Part shown: positions 1 through 9,254 of the stretch, one piece after another
How positions within the stretch are numbered: position 1 is the first letter of the stretch
Layout of the letters: every line of letters begins with the position of its first letter
Source: Burkholderia sp. E7m39
GTDB lineage: Bacteria > Pseudomonadota > Gammaproteobacteria > Burkholderiales > Burkholderiaceae
Assembly: GCA_001319865.1 (NCBI GenBank)
Contig: BBSL01000051.1
Span: forward strand, 1-41,250
Direction of reading: 5' to 3'
DNA length: 41,250 bases
Made by a program: the position numbers and the translations under genes
The notes under the pieces: model-generated
The model's database searches: none
What the model was told of the DNA's origin: nothing
What the model saw: the letters and a program-made list of their open reading frames with translations, nothing else

Positions 1-60
1 ACCGAGTATCTGAACGAGCGCGAGTCGCAGGACGAAATTCTGGAAGGCATCGGCGCCTGA
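1..60 (+). CDS. C-terminal fragment of an unidentified protein
   Basis: An open frame enters from the left edge and ends in TGA at 58-60, leaving 19 residues that end DEILEGIGA. A strong intrinsic terminator begins 20 bases after the stop, which supports this being the true end of a rightward gene. The fragment is too short to assign a family, and no function is proposed. Confidence 0.6.
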   Translation, partial: TEYLNERESQDEILEGIGA

Positions 61-79
61 TCCCCCGCTCTTCCACATG

Positions 80-111
80 AAAAAGCCCGCCAACATTGGC
101 GGGCTTTTTTT
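80..111 (+). terminator. Intrinsic terminator of the left-edge gene
   Basis: An 8-bp perfect stem, GCCCGCCA (85-92) with TGGCGGGC (97-104), has a 4-base loop and is followed by seven T (105-111). The A run on the 5' side (80-84) means it can also stop leftward transcripts from the dioxygenase gene. Confidence 0.9.
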
Positions 112-140
112 CTGCCGCGACGGGCTCGCCGCCAGCGCGC

Positions 141-926
141 TTACGCGTTGCCGAACACGTAGTTCGTCATTGCGAGCGAGCGCTGGAACGTGCCGAGCGA
201 CTGAATGGCCAGCGTGTAGTCGTCCTGCGCAGCGCCCAGCGCGGCGAAGACGGGCAACAGATGCTCGTCGGTCGGATGCATGAACTCGGCATACGGCGCC
301 TGGCGGCGGTAGTCGAGCAATGCATCGATGTCGCGTTCGGCCAGACGCGCTTCGAACCAGCCGGTAAATTCGGTGACACGCGGATCGGCGTCTTCGGGCC
401 GCGCCGAGAAATCGGCCTCGCGCAGGTTGTGCGTGATCTGCCCCGAACCGATGATCATCACGCCTTCATCCTGCAGCGGACGCAGCGCGCGTCCCACGCG
501 GAAATGATGCGCGGGATCGAGCCGCGGCTGGATCGACAACTGCGCGACGGGCACGTCGGCATGCGGAAACATCAGCAGCAAGGGCACCCACGCGCCGTGA
601 TCGAGGCCGTGCGGCTGGGTCGCCGTCGGGACGCCTTGCTCGCCGAGCAGCGCTGCCGCGCGCCGCGCGACGTCGGGCGCGCCGGGCGCCGGGTATTGGA
701 TCTCGTAAAGCTGGCGCGGAAAGCCGTAGAAATCATGAATCGTCTCGGGCGCCTCCGACGTGCTCGCCGCGGGCTGCTGCGTGCCCCAATGCGCGGACAG
801 CATCAGGATCGCCTTCGGGCGTGGCACGTCGGCCGACAGTGAAGCGAATGCTTCGCGCGGCATCGACGGGTCGATCGGCAAGGTGGGCGCGCCGTGCGAC
901 AGGAACAGGGATGGCAAGCGGGTCAT
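141..926 (-). CDS. LigB/DODA-type extradiol dioxygenase (YgiD-like)
   Basis: A 261-residue protein of the class III extradiol ring-cleavage dioxygenase family (4,5-DOPA dioxygenase type), a metal-dependent cytosolic enzyme. Likely metal or active-site histidines stand in the family's usual settings: H11 in LSHGAP, H46 in LSAHW, H110 in GLDHGAW and H166 in GQITHNL. The ATG at 926 is preferred because the mature motif starts ten residues later; the frame extends to a TTG at 971, adding 15 Arg-rich residues that look non-coding. No good ribosome binding site is visible. An inverted repeat lies upstream (988-1010). It is the last leftward gene before the terminator at 80-111. The natural substrate cannot be told; bacterial members are often annotated as DOPA dioxygenases without proof. 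Confidence 0.85.
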   Translation of the reverse strand: MTRLPSLFLSHGAPTLPIDPSMPREAFASLSADVPRPKAILMLSAHWGTQQPAASTSEAPETIHDFYGFPRQLYEIQYPAPGAPDVARRAAALLGEQGVPTATQPHGLDHGAWVPLLLMFPHADVPVAQLSIQPRLDPAHHFRVGRALRPLQDEGVMIIGSGQITHNLREADFSARPEDADPRVTEFTGWFEARLAERDIDALLDYRRQAPYAEFMHPTDEHLLPVFAALGAAQDDYTLAIQSLGTFQRSLAMTNYVFGNA

Positions 927-987
927 GGCGGTGCGGGCCGGACGACGGCCGGAAAGGTTGCGTTGAATCAAATATAAGGCCGCACTG

Positions 988-1010
988 CCGTTTGATAAAC
1001 GGTCAAACGG
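988..1010. promoter_or_regulatory. Perfect 8-bp inverted repeat, candidate operator
   Basis: CCGTTTGA (988-995) and TCAAACGG (1003-1010) are perfect reverse complements, 7 bases apart, in the ubiX-dioxygenase gap. No T run follows on the leftward strand, so an operator is likelier than a terminator. The leftward strand has an AT-rich TTATAT just downstream that could serve as a -10. Regulator unknown. Confidence 0.4.
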
Positions 1011-1061
1011 GGATTTGATTGCCTCTCGCGAGTTGCGAATCGGCGGGGTGAGCGCCGCGTC

Positions 1062-1661
1062 TTATTGCGACGGGGCGTTGAGTCCCGGCCACGCAGGCGC
1101 GAGCGCCGGACCCAGCGCGAACAGATCGAGCACCCGCGCGACGGTATCGTCGACTATCTGGTCGATTGTCGCGGGCTGGTTGTAGAAGGCGGGTAGCGGC
1201 GGAAAGATGATGCCGCCCATTTCGGTGACAGCCGTCATGTTGCGCAGGTGCGCGAGATTGAACGGCGTTTCGCGGACCATCAGCACGAGCCGTCGGCGCT
1301 CCTTGAGCGTGACATCGGCGGCGCGCGTGATGAGGTTGTCGGAGAAGCCGTGCGCGACGCTCGCGAGTGTTTTCATCGAACACGGCGCGACGATCATGCC
1401 GTCCGTCGCGAACGATCCTGACGCGATGCTCGCGCCGACGTCGCGCACCGAATGCACGACATCCGCGAGGGAATGCACGTCTTCGCGCGACAGTTTGAGT
1501 TCGTGCTGGATATTGAGCCACCCGGCGCTGGAGATCAGCAGATGGCTTTCGACGCCGCCGAGCTGGCGCAGCGTCTGGAGCAGCCGCACGCCGTAGATGG
1601 CGCCCGTCGCTCCCGTGATGGCGATGATGAGACGGCGAGGCGCCGCAGCGCGTGTTTCCAT
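1062..1661 (-). CDS. ubiX: Flavin prenyltransferase UbiX
   Basis: A 199-residue UbiX/Pad1 family protein. It joins a dimethylallyl group to FMN to make the prenylated flavin cofactor used by UbiD-type decarboxylases, as in ubiquinone synthesis. Visible features are the N-terminal flavin-binding loop AITGATGAIYG (about residues 14-24), the APCSMKTLA segment (about 91-99), and the RRLVLMVRETP strand (about 122-132) that binds the prenyl phosphate. Length is normal for the family. The gene is 19 bases downstream of grxD and transcribed with it. No ubiD is in this window, so the partner decarboxylase is encoded elsewhere. Confidence 0.95.
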   Translation of the reverse strand: METRAAAPRRLIIAITGATGAIYGVRLLQTLRQLGGVESHLLISSAGWLNIQHELKLSREDVHSLADVVHSVRDVGASIASGSFATDGMIVAPCSMKTLASVAHGFSDNLITRAADVTLKERRRLVLMVRETPFNLAHLRNMTAVTEMGGIIFPPLPAFYNQPATIDQIVDDTVARVLDLFALGPALAPAWPGLNAPSQ

Positions 1662-1680
1662 GACGTGCGGCGCCTGTGGA

Positions 1681-1992
1681 TCAGGCGGCGGCGAACAGTT
1701 GCTGCAGTTCGCCCGATTGATACATCTCCATCATGATGTCCGAGCCGCCGACGAACTCGCCGTTGACGTAAAGCTGCGGAATGGTCGGCCAGTTCGAAAA
1801 TTCCTTGATGCCCTGGCGCACGGCGTCGTCTTCGAGAACGTTGACCGTCTTGAACTGATCGACGCCGCAGGCCTTCAGGATCTGCACCGCGCGGCCCGAG
1901 AAGCCGCACATCGGGAATTGCGCGTTGCCTTTCATGAAGAGCACGACGGGGTTTTCGTCGACGATTTGCTTGATGCGTTGTTGCGTGTCCAT
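1681..1992 (-). CDS. grxD: Monothiol glutaredoxin, CGFS type
   Basis: A 103-residue Grx4/GrxD protein that binds and transfers [2Fe-2S] clusters in the cytosol with glutathione. The active site C29-G-F-S32 defines the class. K21 in FMKG and the [16 protein letters not shown] segment, with its cis-proline, complete the glutathione site. The ATG at 1992 has AAGG about ten bases upstream; the frame runs open upstream but that extension is Arg-rich and not family-like. A TATCAT hexamer in the 104-base gap to prmC may be the -10 of its own promoter. Confidence 0.95.
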   Translation of the reverse strand: MDTQQRIKQIVDENPVVLFMKGNAQFPMCGFSGRAVQILKACGVDQFKTVNVLEDDAVRQGIKEFSNWPTIPQLYVNGEFVGGSDIMMEMYQSGELQQLFAAA

Positions 1993-2096
1993 GACTGACC
2001 TTGCGGTTCCGGTATGTGTAAGGGATAGAGACAAATGATAGCGGATTTCGCTCACGCCGGCCGGCGGCTGGACGGCGTCGCGCTCGCGTGCAGACG

Positions 2097-2942
2097 TCAG
2101 CCCGGCCAGCGCCCGCCGCTGATGCGTTCGATGCCGGCGAGGTCGCACTCGGAGCGCACGTCGGCGAAACCTTGCGCGGCGAGGATCGCGCGCACCGCTT
2201 CGGCCTGATCGTAGCCGTGCTCCATCCACAGCACGCCGTTTGCGAGGAGCCGCGACGGCGCGCCCGCGACGATCGCGCGGATGGCCGAAAGACCGTCGGC
2301 TTCGTCGGTGAGCGCGCCGCGCGGCTCGAAACGCAGATCGCCTTGCGACAGATGCGGATCGCCGCTCGCGATATACGGCGGGTTGCTGACGATCACGTCG
2401 AATGCAAGCACCGGGTCGAGTGCGCCGTACCAGTCGCCCTGCGCAAACTGCACGTCGCCGCCGGGCCGCTTCGGTTCGAGCAGCTTGACTGCGTTGCGCG
2501 CGGCAACGGCCAGTGCTTCAGCCGACCGGTCGACGGCCCACACGCGTGCGTCCGGCCGCGACCATGCAATCGACACGGCAATCGCGCCCGTGCCTGTGCC
2601 GAGATCGAGCACGCGCGGCTTCATGGCGCGGTCCTCGAGCGCCTGCACGGCCGTTTCGACAAGCAACTCGGTTTCCGGCCGCGGAATCAGCACGTCGCGC
2701 GTGACTTCGAAATCGAGACCGAAGAACTCACGCGATCCGATCAGCTGCGCGACGGGTTCGCCGGCCGCGCGCCGCGATTCGAGCTCGCGAAAGGCGGTCA
2801 CCTGCGCGGAATCGAGCGGCGAGTCGGCGCGTGTGATCAGTTCCGTACGCCGCCAGGCGAGCGCGTGACCCAGCAGGATGCGCGCCTCGAGCGCGGGCAG
2901 CGGCGAGGCGCGCAGCAGCGTGGCGACGGTATCGGCGGCCAT
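2097..2942 (-). CDS. prmC: Release factor glutamine methyltransferase PrmC
   Basis: A 281-residue SAM-dependent N5-glutamine methyltransferase that methylates the Gln of the GGQ motif in RF1 and RF2. The SAM loop is DLGTGTG (113-119) and the catalytic NPPY is at 187-190, preceded by an N-terminal helical recognition domain ending in the IPRPETE motif (about 86-92). It starts 12 bases after the prfA stop, so the enzyme and its substrate are co-transcribed, an arrangement common in bacteria. Confidence 0.96.
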   Translation of the reverse strand: MAADTVATLLRASPLPALEARILLGHALAWRRTELITRADSPLDSAQVTAFRELESRRAAGEPVAQLIGSREFFGLDFEVTRDVLIPRPETELLVETAVQALEDRAMKPRVLDLGTGTGAIAVSIAWSRPDARVWAVDRSAEALAVAARNAVKLLEPKRPGGDVQFAQGDWYGALDPVLAFDVIVSNPPYIASGDPHLSQGDLRFEPRGALTDEADGLSAIRAIVAGAPSRLLANGVLWMEHGYDQAEAVRAILAAQGFADVRSECDLAGIERISGGRWPG

Positions 2943-2954
2943 ATTCGCGCGCCC

Positions 2955-4037
2955 TCAGTCCGCGTCGCCGAGCGACGCGAGCAGTTCCGCCTGATGCTCG
3001 GACACGAGCGCCGCGATCAGCTCGTCGAGATCGCCTTCCATGATCGATTCGAGGCGGTAGAGCGTGAGGTTGATGCGGTGATCGGTGAGACGGCCTTGCG
3101 GGAAGTTGTAGGTGCGAATGCGCTCCGAACGGTCGCCCGAGCCGATCAGGCTCTTGCGCGTCGCGGCTTCCTTCGCGTGCTGCTCGTGGTACTGCTTGTC
3201 CTTGATGCGCGCGGCGAGCACTTTCAGCGCACGGTCCTTGTTCTTGTGCTGCGAGCGGTCGTCCTGACATTCGACGACGATGCCCGTCGGCAGGTGCGTG
3301 ACGCGCACGGCCGAATCCGTCTTGTTGATATGCTGGCCGCCCGCGCCGGACGCGCGGAAGGTGTCGATGCGCAGATCGGCGGGATTGATCTCGACTTCGC
3401 CGATTTCGTCCGCTTCCGGCATCACGGCCACCGTGCACGCGGACGTGTGGATGCGGCCCTGCGTTTCCGTCGCGGGCACGCGCTGCACGCGATGGCCGCC
3501 CGACTCGAACTTGAGCTTCGAGTACGCGGCATCGCCCGCGATCCGCACGATCACTTCCTTGTAGCCGCCCAGGTCCGACTCGCTCGCCGACATCATTTCG
3601 ACCTGCCAGCGGTTGCGCTCCGCGTAGCGCAGATACATGCGCAGCAGGTCGCCCGCGAACAGCGCCGATTCGTCGCCGCCCGTGCCCGCGCGGATTTCGA
3701 GGAAGATGTTGCGCTCGTCGTTCGGGTCTTTCGGCAGCAGCATCTTCTGCAGCTCGCTTTCGAGCGTTTCCATGCGCTCGCGTGACGCGCGGATTTCCTC
3801 TTCCGCGAAGTCTTTCATCGATGCGTCCGACAGCAGTTCCTGCGCCGTCGCCGCGTCGTTCATCGACTGCCGCCACAAACCGTAGTGCTCGACGACGGGC
3901 TGCAGTTCGGCATGCTCGCGCGTGAGCTTGCGGTATTGATCGATGTTCGACGTGACGTCGGCGCGGCTCAACAGGTCGTTCAGTTCGGCCAGCCGGGTGG
4001 TCAGCTGGTCGAGCTTGGCTTGCATGCTCGTTTTCAT
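2955..4037 (-). CDS. prfA: Peptide chain release factor 1
   Basis: A 360-residue RF1 that decodes UAA and UAG. The stop-codon reading tripeptide is P188-A-T190 and the peptidyl-tRNA hydrolysis motif is G233-G-Q235, both intact. PAT rather than SPF separates it from RF2. Length equals that of E. coli RF1. M1 (ATG at 4037) is used here; a second ATG four codons on (MQAKL) is equally close to the usual N-terminus, and neither has a clear ribosome binding site. It lies between hemA and prmC, a classic hemA-prfA-prmC order. Confidence 0.97.
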   Translation of the reverse strand: MKTSMQAKLDQLTTRLAELNDLLSRADVTSNIDQYRKLTREHAELQPVVEHYGLWRQSMNDAATAQELLSDASMKDFAEEEIRASRERMETLESELQKMLLPKDPNDERNIFLEIRAGTGGDESALFAGDLLRMYLRYAERNRWQVEMMSASESDLGGYKEVIVRIAGDAAYSKLKFESGGHRVQRVPATETQGRIHTSACTVAVMPEADEIGEVEINPADLRIDTFRASGAGGQHINKTDSAVRVTHLPTGIVVECQDDRSQHKNKDRALKVLAARIKDKQYHEQHAKEAATRKSLIGSGDRSERIRTYNFPQGRLTDHRINLTLYRLESIMEGDLDELIAALVSEHQAELLASLGDAD

Positions 4038-4178
4038 TGGGGCGGTCGGAGCGGGGTCCGGAAAGAACGGCTGGATTCGGGGAATCGGCTGAAACTCGGG
4101 ACGAAAGCCCGGATGCTACGAAAGAAGCAGCGCGCTGGCCTGGTCGGTAGCCCTCGCAGCGCCGCGGCAGGAGCGCCG

Positions 4179-5468
4179 CTAACGCTCCGAAGAAGAGTGA
4201 GCGTGCTTGTAGAAGCCGCCCATCAGTTCGATCAGTTGATCGCGATTCTCGCTGCTCGCACGGTTGAGCGCGTGCGTCGGACCGTGGATCAGCTTGTTGG
4301 TGAGCGCCTGCGACAGCGCTTCGAGTACGGCGGCCGGGTCGTCGCCGCGCGCGAGCATCTTCTGCGCTTTCTCGACTTCCGCGCGGCGTAGCGTGTCGGC
4401 CTGCGTGTGCATGTGGCGGATGACGGGCACGATGCTGCGCGCGTCGAGCCACTGCATGAAGTTCTGCACGCGCGTTTCGATGATCGTCTCGGCCTGCGCG
4501 ACGGCTGCCTGCCGCGACGCATTGCCTTCGCGCACGATCGCGCCGAGATCGTCGACGGTGTACAGGAACACGTCTTCGAGCTGACCGACTTCCGGTTCGA
4601 TGTCGCGCGGCACGGCGAGATCGACCATGAAAATGGGGCGGTGACGACGCGCTTTCACCGCGCGCTCGACGGCGCCAAGCCCGATGATCGGAAGCGTGGA
4701 AGCCGTGCACGACACAATGATGTCGAACTCGTGCATGCGCGTGGGCAGTTCGGACAGCGGAATCGCGCGGCCATTGAAGCGGTCGGCGAGGCGCTCGCCG
4801 CGCTCGGCCGTACGGTTCGCGACCACCAGCTCGCGCGGCTGCTGCGCGGCGAAGTGCGTCGCGCACAGCTCGATCATTTCGCCCGCGCCGATGAACAGGA
4901 CGCGCTGATTCGACACCTTGTCGAAAATCCGCTGCGCGAGGCGCACGGCGGCCGCCGCCATCGAGACCGATTGCGCCCCGATTTCCGTCGTGGTCCGCAC
5001 TTCCTTGGCGACGGCGAAGGTGCGCTGGAACAGCTGGTTCAGATACGTGCCGAGCGCGCCGGCCTCGGAAGCCGTGCGCACCGCGTCCTTCATCTGCCCG
5101 ACGATCTGCGTTTCGCCCAGCACCATCGAATCCAGCCCCGACGCAACGCGAAACGCGTGGCGAACGGCCTCCGACTGCGGCAGCGCGTAGACGTGCGGCG
5201 CGAGTTCGTCGTTGGGGATGTTGTGGTACTTCGACAGCCAGTGGATGGCGGCTTCGCGGGCCGCGTGGTCGTCGGTGGCGCAGTACAGCTCGGTGCGATT
5301 GCAGGTGGACAGGATGGCCGCTTCGGGCGCCGTGCGGGCGGTGCGGCTAAGGAAGATGTCTTTGAACGTCGACAGCGCCGGCTTGATCTGTTCGAGCGGA
5401 AACGCCACGCGTTCGCGCAGGGCGACGGGCGCGGTGTGGTGGTTGATTCCGATCGTTAGCAGTTGCAC
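4179..5468 (-). CDS. hemA: Glutamyl-tRNA reductase
   Basis: A 429-residue NADPH-dependent reductase that turns Glu-tRNA(Glu) into glutamate-1-semialdehyde, the first step of C5 tetrapyrrole synthesis. The nucleophilic Cys is C56 in [10 protein letters not shown] Rossmann loop VLFIGAGEM follows, then the C-terminal dimerisation helix. The start is taken as GTG at 5468, giving (V/M)[13 protein letters not shown], the conserved N-terminus. The frame stays open for 48 more codons, but that extension covers the promoter and is not family-like. A TATAAT upstream overlaps the end of the response-regulator gene. A 141-base gap separates it from prfA. Confidence 0.95.
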   Translation of the reverse strand: MQLLTIGINHHTAPVALRERVAFPLEQIKPALSTFKDIFLSRTARTAPEAAILSTCNRTELYCATDDHAAREAAIHWLSKYHNIPNDELAPHVYALPQSEAVRHAFRVASGLDSMVLGETQIVGQMKDAVRTASEAGALGTYLNQLFQRTFAVAKEVRTTTEIGAQSVSMAAAAVRLAQRIFDKVSNQRVLFIGAGEMIELCATHFAAQQPRELVVANRTAERGERLADRFNGRAIPLSELPTRMHEFDIIVSCTASTLPIIGLGAVERAVKARRHRPIFMVDLAVPRDIEPEVGQLEDVFLYTVDDLGAIVREGNASRQAAVAQAETIIETRVQNFMQWLDARSIVPVIRHMHTQADTLRRAEVEKAQKMLARGDDPAAVLEALSQALTNKLIHGPTHALNRASSENRDQLIELMGGFYKHAHSSSER

Positions 5469-5522
5469 GGGGACGCTACGGCGATTTTGGCGCGACGTAT
5501 AGGGGCTATGGTTAGGCCCAAT

Positions 5523-5528
5523 ATTATA
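5523..5528 (-). promoter_or_regulatory. Candidate -10 box of the hemA promoter
   Basis: The leftward strand reads CGCTATAAT here, a perfect -10 hexamer. It overlaps the stop codon of the response-regulator gene (5524-5526) and would start RNA near 5516, giving a leader of about 48 bases to the hemA GTG. The -35 region at 17-bp spacing is poor (CAATGA). Confidence 0.45.
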
Positions 5529-6270
5529 GCGTTTCCACGATTCTTTCATTGAGGCCGGCTTTATCCGCGCTATCCGGTTTTTCGATGGGAATCTGGTCCA
5601 GCCGGTAGCCATAGCCGTACAGCGGCATCAGCGTGTAGCCGAATTCCGGGCGCAATTCGAGCTTGGTGCGGATGCGCGATGCGTGGGTGTCGAGCGTGCG
5701 CGACCGAACGTCGCGGCGACGCGACCACATCGTTTCCAGGATGTGCGCGCGCGACACCGGCCGCGACATGTTGGTGAACAGCAGCAACGCGAACTGCAGT
5801 TCTTTGGGCGTCAGCGTCACGTTCTGCCCCCGAAAGCTGACGATTGCCCGGCCTGAGTCGAAGGCGTATTCGCCGAACATCTCGCGCAGGTGGTTGCGAG
5901 GTCGGCGTATGCCGGCGCGGCGCATCAGCGCGTCGATCCGCGCGAGCGTTTCGGGACCGCGCACGGGCTTCGACAGGCAATCGTCAGCGCCCGCCTGTAG
6001 CATCGCGACGAGTTCGCTTTCGCGCGGTGTGGTCATCAGCACGACGACGGGCAAGCCCGGCAACACCCGGCGCACGCGGGCGATGACGTCTTCAGCGGCG
6101 GCGTCGCCGCAAAAGGCGTCGGTGACGAGCAGATCGAAGAACACATTTTCCGCGCTCGCAACAAACGGCGCGCTGGCGCGGAAGTGGTGACAGGCGTGTC
6201 CGCCGGCAAGCAACAGCCGGCTGACGATTTCCGCATGCCGGAGGTCGGGCTCGATAAGGGCGATTCGCAT
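5524..6270 (-). CDS. OmpR/PhoB-type response regulator, orphan
   Basis: A 248-residue two-domain regulator. The receiver domain (about 1-120) has acidic residues E7 and D9, the phospho-acceptor D51 in DLLVTDAF, a conserved T in VVLMTTP and the K of CLSKPV. The C-terminal winged helix (about 130-230) has the typical [13 protein letters not shown], a recognition-helix region rich in Arg ([15 protein letters not shown]) and the GYGYRL wing. No histidine kinase gene is adjacent, so its partner and targets are unknown. It is divergent from the small membrane-protein gene at 6461 with 190 bases between them. Confidence 0.85.
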   Translation of the reverse strand: MRIALIEPDLRHAEIVSRLLLAGGHACHHFRASAPFVASAENVFFDLLVTDAFCGDAAAEDVIARVRRVLPGLPVVVLMTTPRESELVAMLQAGADDCLSKPVRGPETLARIDALMRRAGIRRPRNHLREMFGEYAFDSGRAIVSFRGQNVTLTPKELQFALLLFTNMSRPVSRAHILETMWSRRRDVRSRTLDTHASRIRTKLELRPEFGYTLMPLYGYGYRLDQIPIEKPDSADKAGLNERIVETL

Positions 6271-6460
6271 GGGCGGACGAGGGCGAGATGCAGCGATCTG
6301 GCACAGAAGGCTTTCAGCTTGCTTAACCTTACCCCGGCCCCTAAACTCAACCGCTACGCAGAAGCCGTGCTGACCTTCAAGTGAATGAGAAAAAAATGCT
6401 AGCCATTGCTAAAACAGCTGCCCATCAGAACAGTCTTAAATTAATGGATGGTGCGCGCTG

Positions 6461-6715
6461 ATGGGCTGGCCTGGACTGATCGTGCTTGGCGCCGTCGTCG
6501 GTGCTGTCAGCTGGTGGCTGCATCCGTTGCGGCGCGCAAGCCGCGTCTCGCTGTGGATTGCGCTGCTCGTCGGCGTCGCGGGCGCCGTCATTGCGCATAT
6601 GGCCGGCAACGTGACCCGACTTTTCCACGACGGTGACACGCTCGAATGGCCGGTTTGCACGGCTATCGCGCTGGTGGCTGTTGCCGTGACGGTCGGCTTG
6701 TTCTCCCGTCGATGA
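6461..6715 (+). CDS. Small membrane protein, GlsB/YeaQ/YmgE-like
   Basis: An 84-residue, very hydrophobic protein with three likely transmembrane helices (about residues 3-20, 29-47 and 62-81). The opening GWPGLIVLGAVVGAVSWWLHP followed by a Gly/Ala-rich second helix resembles the GlsB/YeaQ/YmgE (transglycosylase-associated) family of stress-related inner-membrane proteins. The resemblance is judged by eye only and the function of the family is unclear. It ends 19 bases before the aminopeptidase gene, so the two are probably co-transcribed. Its start codon has no strong ribosome binding site. Confidence 0.65.
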   Translation: MGWPGLIVLGAVVGAVSWWLHPLRRASRVSLWIALLVGVAGAVIAHMAGNVTRLFHDGDTLEWPVCTAIALVAVAVTVGLFSRR

Positions 6716-6734
6716 ATTCTTGCAGGTGAAACCG

Positions 6735-8549
6735 ATGAACGTACGACTCCCCGAAACCGCGTCGATCCCCGAGCGCATCGCGCAGTTGCGCAGCGCCATG
6801 AAGCACGAAGGGCTCGCCGCCTGGCTGGTGCCGTCCGCCGATCCGCATCTGTCCGAATATCTGCCCGGCCGCTGGCAAGGGCGCGAATGGCTGTCGGGCT
6901 TCACGGGCTCGGTCGGCACGCTGGTCGTGACGGCCGATTTCGCCGGTTTGTGGGTCGACAGCCGCTACTGGGTCCAGGCGGAAACGCAATTGGCGGGCAC
7001 GGGCATCCAGCTGATGAAGATGTTCGGCGGCCAGCAGACGGCGCCTCACATCGACTGGCTGGCGCAGAACGTGCCGGCGGGCGCGACGGTCGGCGTCGAC
7101 GGCGCGGTGCTGGGCGTGGCTGCGGCGCGCGCGCTGGGTGACGCGCTGCAGGCGCGCGGCGTCAAGCTGCGCACCGACCTCGATGTGCTCGACAGCGTGT
7201 GGCCGCAGCGTCCGCCGCTGCCGACGGGCGCCGTCTACGAGCACGTCGCGCCGCACGCGAGCGTGCCGCGCGCCGAAAAGCTCGATCAGATCCGTCGCGC
7301 GATGCAGGAAAAGGGCGCGCAATGGCACTTCATTTCGACGCTCGACGACCTTGCGTGGCTGCTCAACCTGCGCGGCGCCGACGTGAATTACAACCCGGTG
7401 TTCGTCGCGCACGCGCTGATCGGGCTGGAGCGCGCGTCGCTGTTCGTCGTCGACGGCAAGGTGCCCGCCGAGCTCGCCGAATCGCTCGCGCGCGACGGCA
7501 TTCGCGTCGAGGCTTACGCGAACGCGGCCGATGCGCTCGCCGCGCTGCCCAGCGGCCAGACGCTGCTGATCGATCCGCGCCGCATCACGTTCGGCCTGCT
7601 GCAATCGGTGCCGGCTTCGGTGGCGATCGTCGAGTCGGTGAATCCGTCCACGTTCTTCAAGTCGCGCAAGACGGAAGCCGAAGCCGCGCACGTGCGCGCG
7701 ACGATGGAGCAGGACGGAGCGGCGCTCGCCGAGTTCTTCGCGTGGTTCGAAGGCGCGCTTGGCCGCGAGAAGATCACCGAACTGACCGTCGACGAGAAGC
7801 TGACGGCCGCGCGCGCGCGCCGGCCGGGCTTTGTCACGCTGAGTTTCGCGACGATCGCCGGCTTCAACGCGAACGGCGCGATGCCGCACTACCGCGCGAC
7901 GCCCGCCTCGCATTCCACTATCGAAGGCAACGGTTTGCTGCTGATCGACTCGGGCGGCCAGTATCTGAGCGGCACGACGGACATCACGCGCGTCGTCCCG
8001 ATCGGCACTATCACGGACGAACATCGCCGCGATTTCACGACGGTGCTCAAGGGCACGATGGCGCTGTCGCGCGCGAAGTTTCCGCGCGGCATCCGTTCGC
8101 CGATGCTCGATGCCATCGCGCGCGCGCCGATCTGGGAAGTGGGCGCGGACTACGGCCACGGCACAGGTCACGGGGTCGGCTATTTCCTGAACGTGCACGA
8201 AGGCCCGCAGGTGATCTCGCACTATGCGCCCGCCGAGGCGTGGACGGCGATGGAAGAGGGCATGATCACGTCGATCGAGCCGGGTATTTACCGGCCGGGC
8301 AAGTGGGGCATCCGCATCGAGAATCTGGTGCTGAACCGCGCGGCCGAAAAAACCGAATTCGGCGATTTCCTCGAGTTCGAAACGCTGACGCTGTGCCCTA
8401 TCGATACGCGCTGCGTCGCGCTGAACCTGCTGCGCGACGACGAGCGCGCGTGGCTCAACGCCTATCACGAGATGGTGCGCGCGCGCGTGTCGCCGCATGT
8501 GTCGGGCGACGCGAAGGCGTGGCTGGAAACGCGCACGCAAGCGATCTGA
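6735..8549 (+). CDS. Xaa-Pro aminopeptidase (aminopeptidase P, M24B, three-domain type)
   Basis: A 604-residue cytosolic metallopeptidase that removes an N-terminal residue in front of proline. Two creatinase-like N-terminal domains (about 1-310) precede the pita-bread catalytic domain. The five expected dimetal ligands are visible: D405, D416, H479 (GHGTGHGVG), E515 (SIEPGIY) and E529 (RIENLV). A C-terminal M24_C-type segment (about 540-600) makes it the long, eukaryote-like form, well over the roughly 440 residues of E. coli PepP. The ATG at 6735 is chosen because AGGTGA lies seven bases upstream; an in-frame TTG at 6720 lacks such a site. Confidence 0.93.
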   Translation: MNVRLPETASIPERIAQLRSAMKHEGLAAWLVPSADPHLSEYLPGRWQGREWLSGFTGSVGTLVVTADFAGLWVDSRYWVQAETQLAGTGIQLMKMFGGQQTAPHIDWLAQNVPAGATVGVDGAVLGVAAARALGDALQARGVKLRTDLDVLDSVWPQRPPLPTGAVYEHVAPHASVPRAEKLDQIRRAMQEKGAQWHFISTLDDLAWLLNLRGADVNYNPVFVAHALIGLERASLFVVDGKVPAELAESLARDGIRVEAYANAADALAALPSGQTLLIDPRRITFGLLQSVPASVAIVESVNPSTFFKSRKTEAEAAHVRATMEQDGAALAEFFAWFEGALGREKITELTVDEKLTAARARRPGFVTLSFATIAGFNANGAMPHYRATPASHSTIEGNGLLLIDSGGQYLSGTTDITRVVPIGTITDEHRRDFTTVLKGTMALSRAKFPRGIRSPMLDAIARAPIWEVGADYGHGTGHGVGYFLNVHEGPQVISHYAPAEAWTAMEEGMITSIEPGIYRPGKWGIRIENLVLNRAAEKTEFGDFLEFETLTLCPIDTRCVALNLLRDDERAWLNAYHEMVRARVSPHVSGDAKAWLETRTQAI

Positions 8550-8574
8550 AGCGTCGGAAGCGTCGGAAGCATTA
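8548..8574 (+). repeat. Short 9-bp tandem repeat over the aminopeptidase stop codon
   Basis: GAAGCGTCG occurs twice in tandem (8548-8556 and 8557-8565), followed by a partial third copy (GAAGCATTA). The first copy begins inside the TGA stop codon. This looks like replication slippage. Confidence 0.7.
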
Positions 8575-8577
8575 GAG

Positions 8578-8611
8578 GGCGCGGCGCGCGGTTTCATGCC
8601 GCCGCCGCGCC
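8578..8611 (+). terminator. GC-rich hairpin after the aminopeptidase gene
   Basis: GGCGCGGCG (8578-8586) pairs perfectly with CGCCGCGCC (8603-8611), and an inner 4-bp stem closes a 7-base loop. It lies 28 bases after the stop codon. There is no T run, so it may protect the 3' end or act with Rho rather than being a full intrinsic terminator. Confidence 0.35.
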
Positions 8612-8702
8612 GAGCTTCTCGCGCGCGACACCGCGCCGGTTCGCGTGGCGCGCTTCGGCAGCACTGCACCGCAAGCACCTTTCAACGCACAACGAGGCTC
8701 GC

Positions 8703-9254
8703 ATGTCCCGTGTCGCCGTCGTCGTCGTCGACGTACAGCAGATGTTCTTCAGCGGGCCGTCGTCCGCGTATCGCGGCGGCGAAGTGATCGACGGCATCAA
8801 CCGGCTCACGTCGGCCGCGCGCGGCGCGAACGCGCCTGTCGTTTTCGTGCAGCACGAGCGCGACGCGGACGGGCCGCTTGCGCGCGGCAGCGACGCGTGG
8901 CAACTGCCCGCCGCGCTCAAGCGCGAGCAAACGGACGCATCGATCTACAAGCGCGTCGGCGATTCGTTCGAGAACACGCCGTTGCGCGAACAGCTCCAGC
9001 AAAACGACATCGATAGCGTGCTGATACGCGGCTATGCCTCCGAGTTTTGCGTCAACGCGACGGCACGCCGCGCCGAGCTGCTCGGCCTGCGCACCACAAT
9101 CGTGTCCGACCTGCACACGACGCAGGACAAGCCGCACCTCGCCGCCGACAAGATCGTCGAGCATCAGAATTTCGTCTGGGCAAACTCGTCGATGTCGGGC
9201 AAGCGCGTCCAGGTGCGTCCCCTCGCTGACATCCTGCAAACGGAGTTCGCATGA
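8703..9254 (+). CDS. Isochorismatase-family cysteine hydrolase
   Basis: A 183-residue protein of the isochorismatase-like hydrolase family, which includes nicotinamidases, N-carbamoyl amidases and isochorismatases. The catalytic triad is present as D10 (VVDVQQ), K83 (IYKRVGDSF) and C116 (ASEFCVNATARRA). The substrate cannot be read from these motifs. Its stop codon overlaps the start of the HAD gene by four bases (ATGA), so the two are probably translationally coupled. Confidence 0.85.
   Translation: MSRVAVVVVDVQQMFFSGPSSAYRGGEVIDGINRLTSAARGANAPVVFVQHERDADGPLARGSDAWQLPAALKREQTDASIYKRVGDSFENTPLREQLQQNDIDSVLIRGYASEFCVNATARRAELLGLRTTIVSDLHTTQDKPHLAADKIVEHQNFVWANSSMSGKRVQVRPLADILQTEFA

Noticed and set aside
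2728..4866. 712-codon leftward frame
   Set aside because: It is out of frame across prfA and hemA, whose family motifs are intact; Arg/Ala-rich shadow frames are expected in DNA of this GC content.
6663..8678. 671-codon leftward frame
   Set aside because: It is the antisense of the aminopeptidase P gene, which has all five metal ligands in place.
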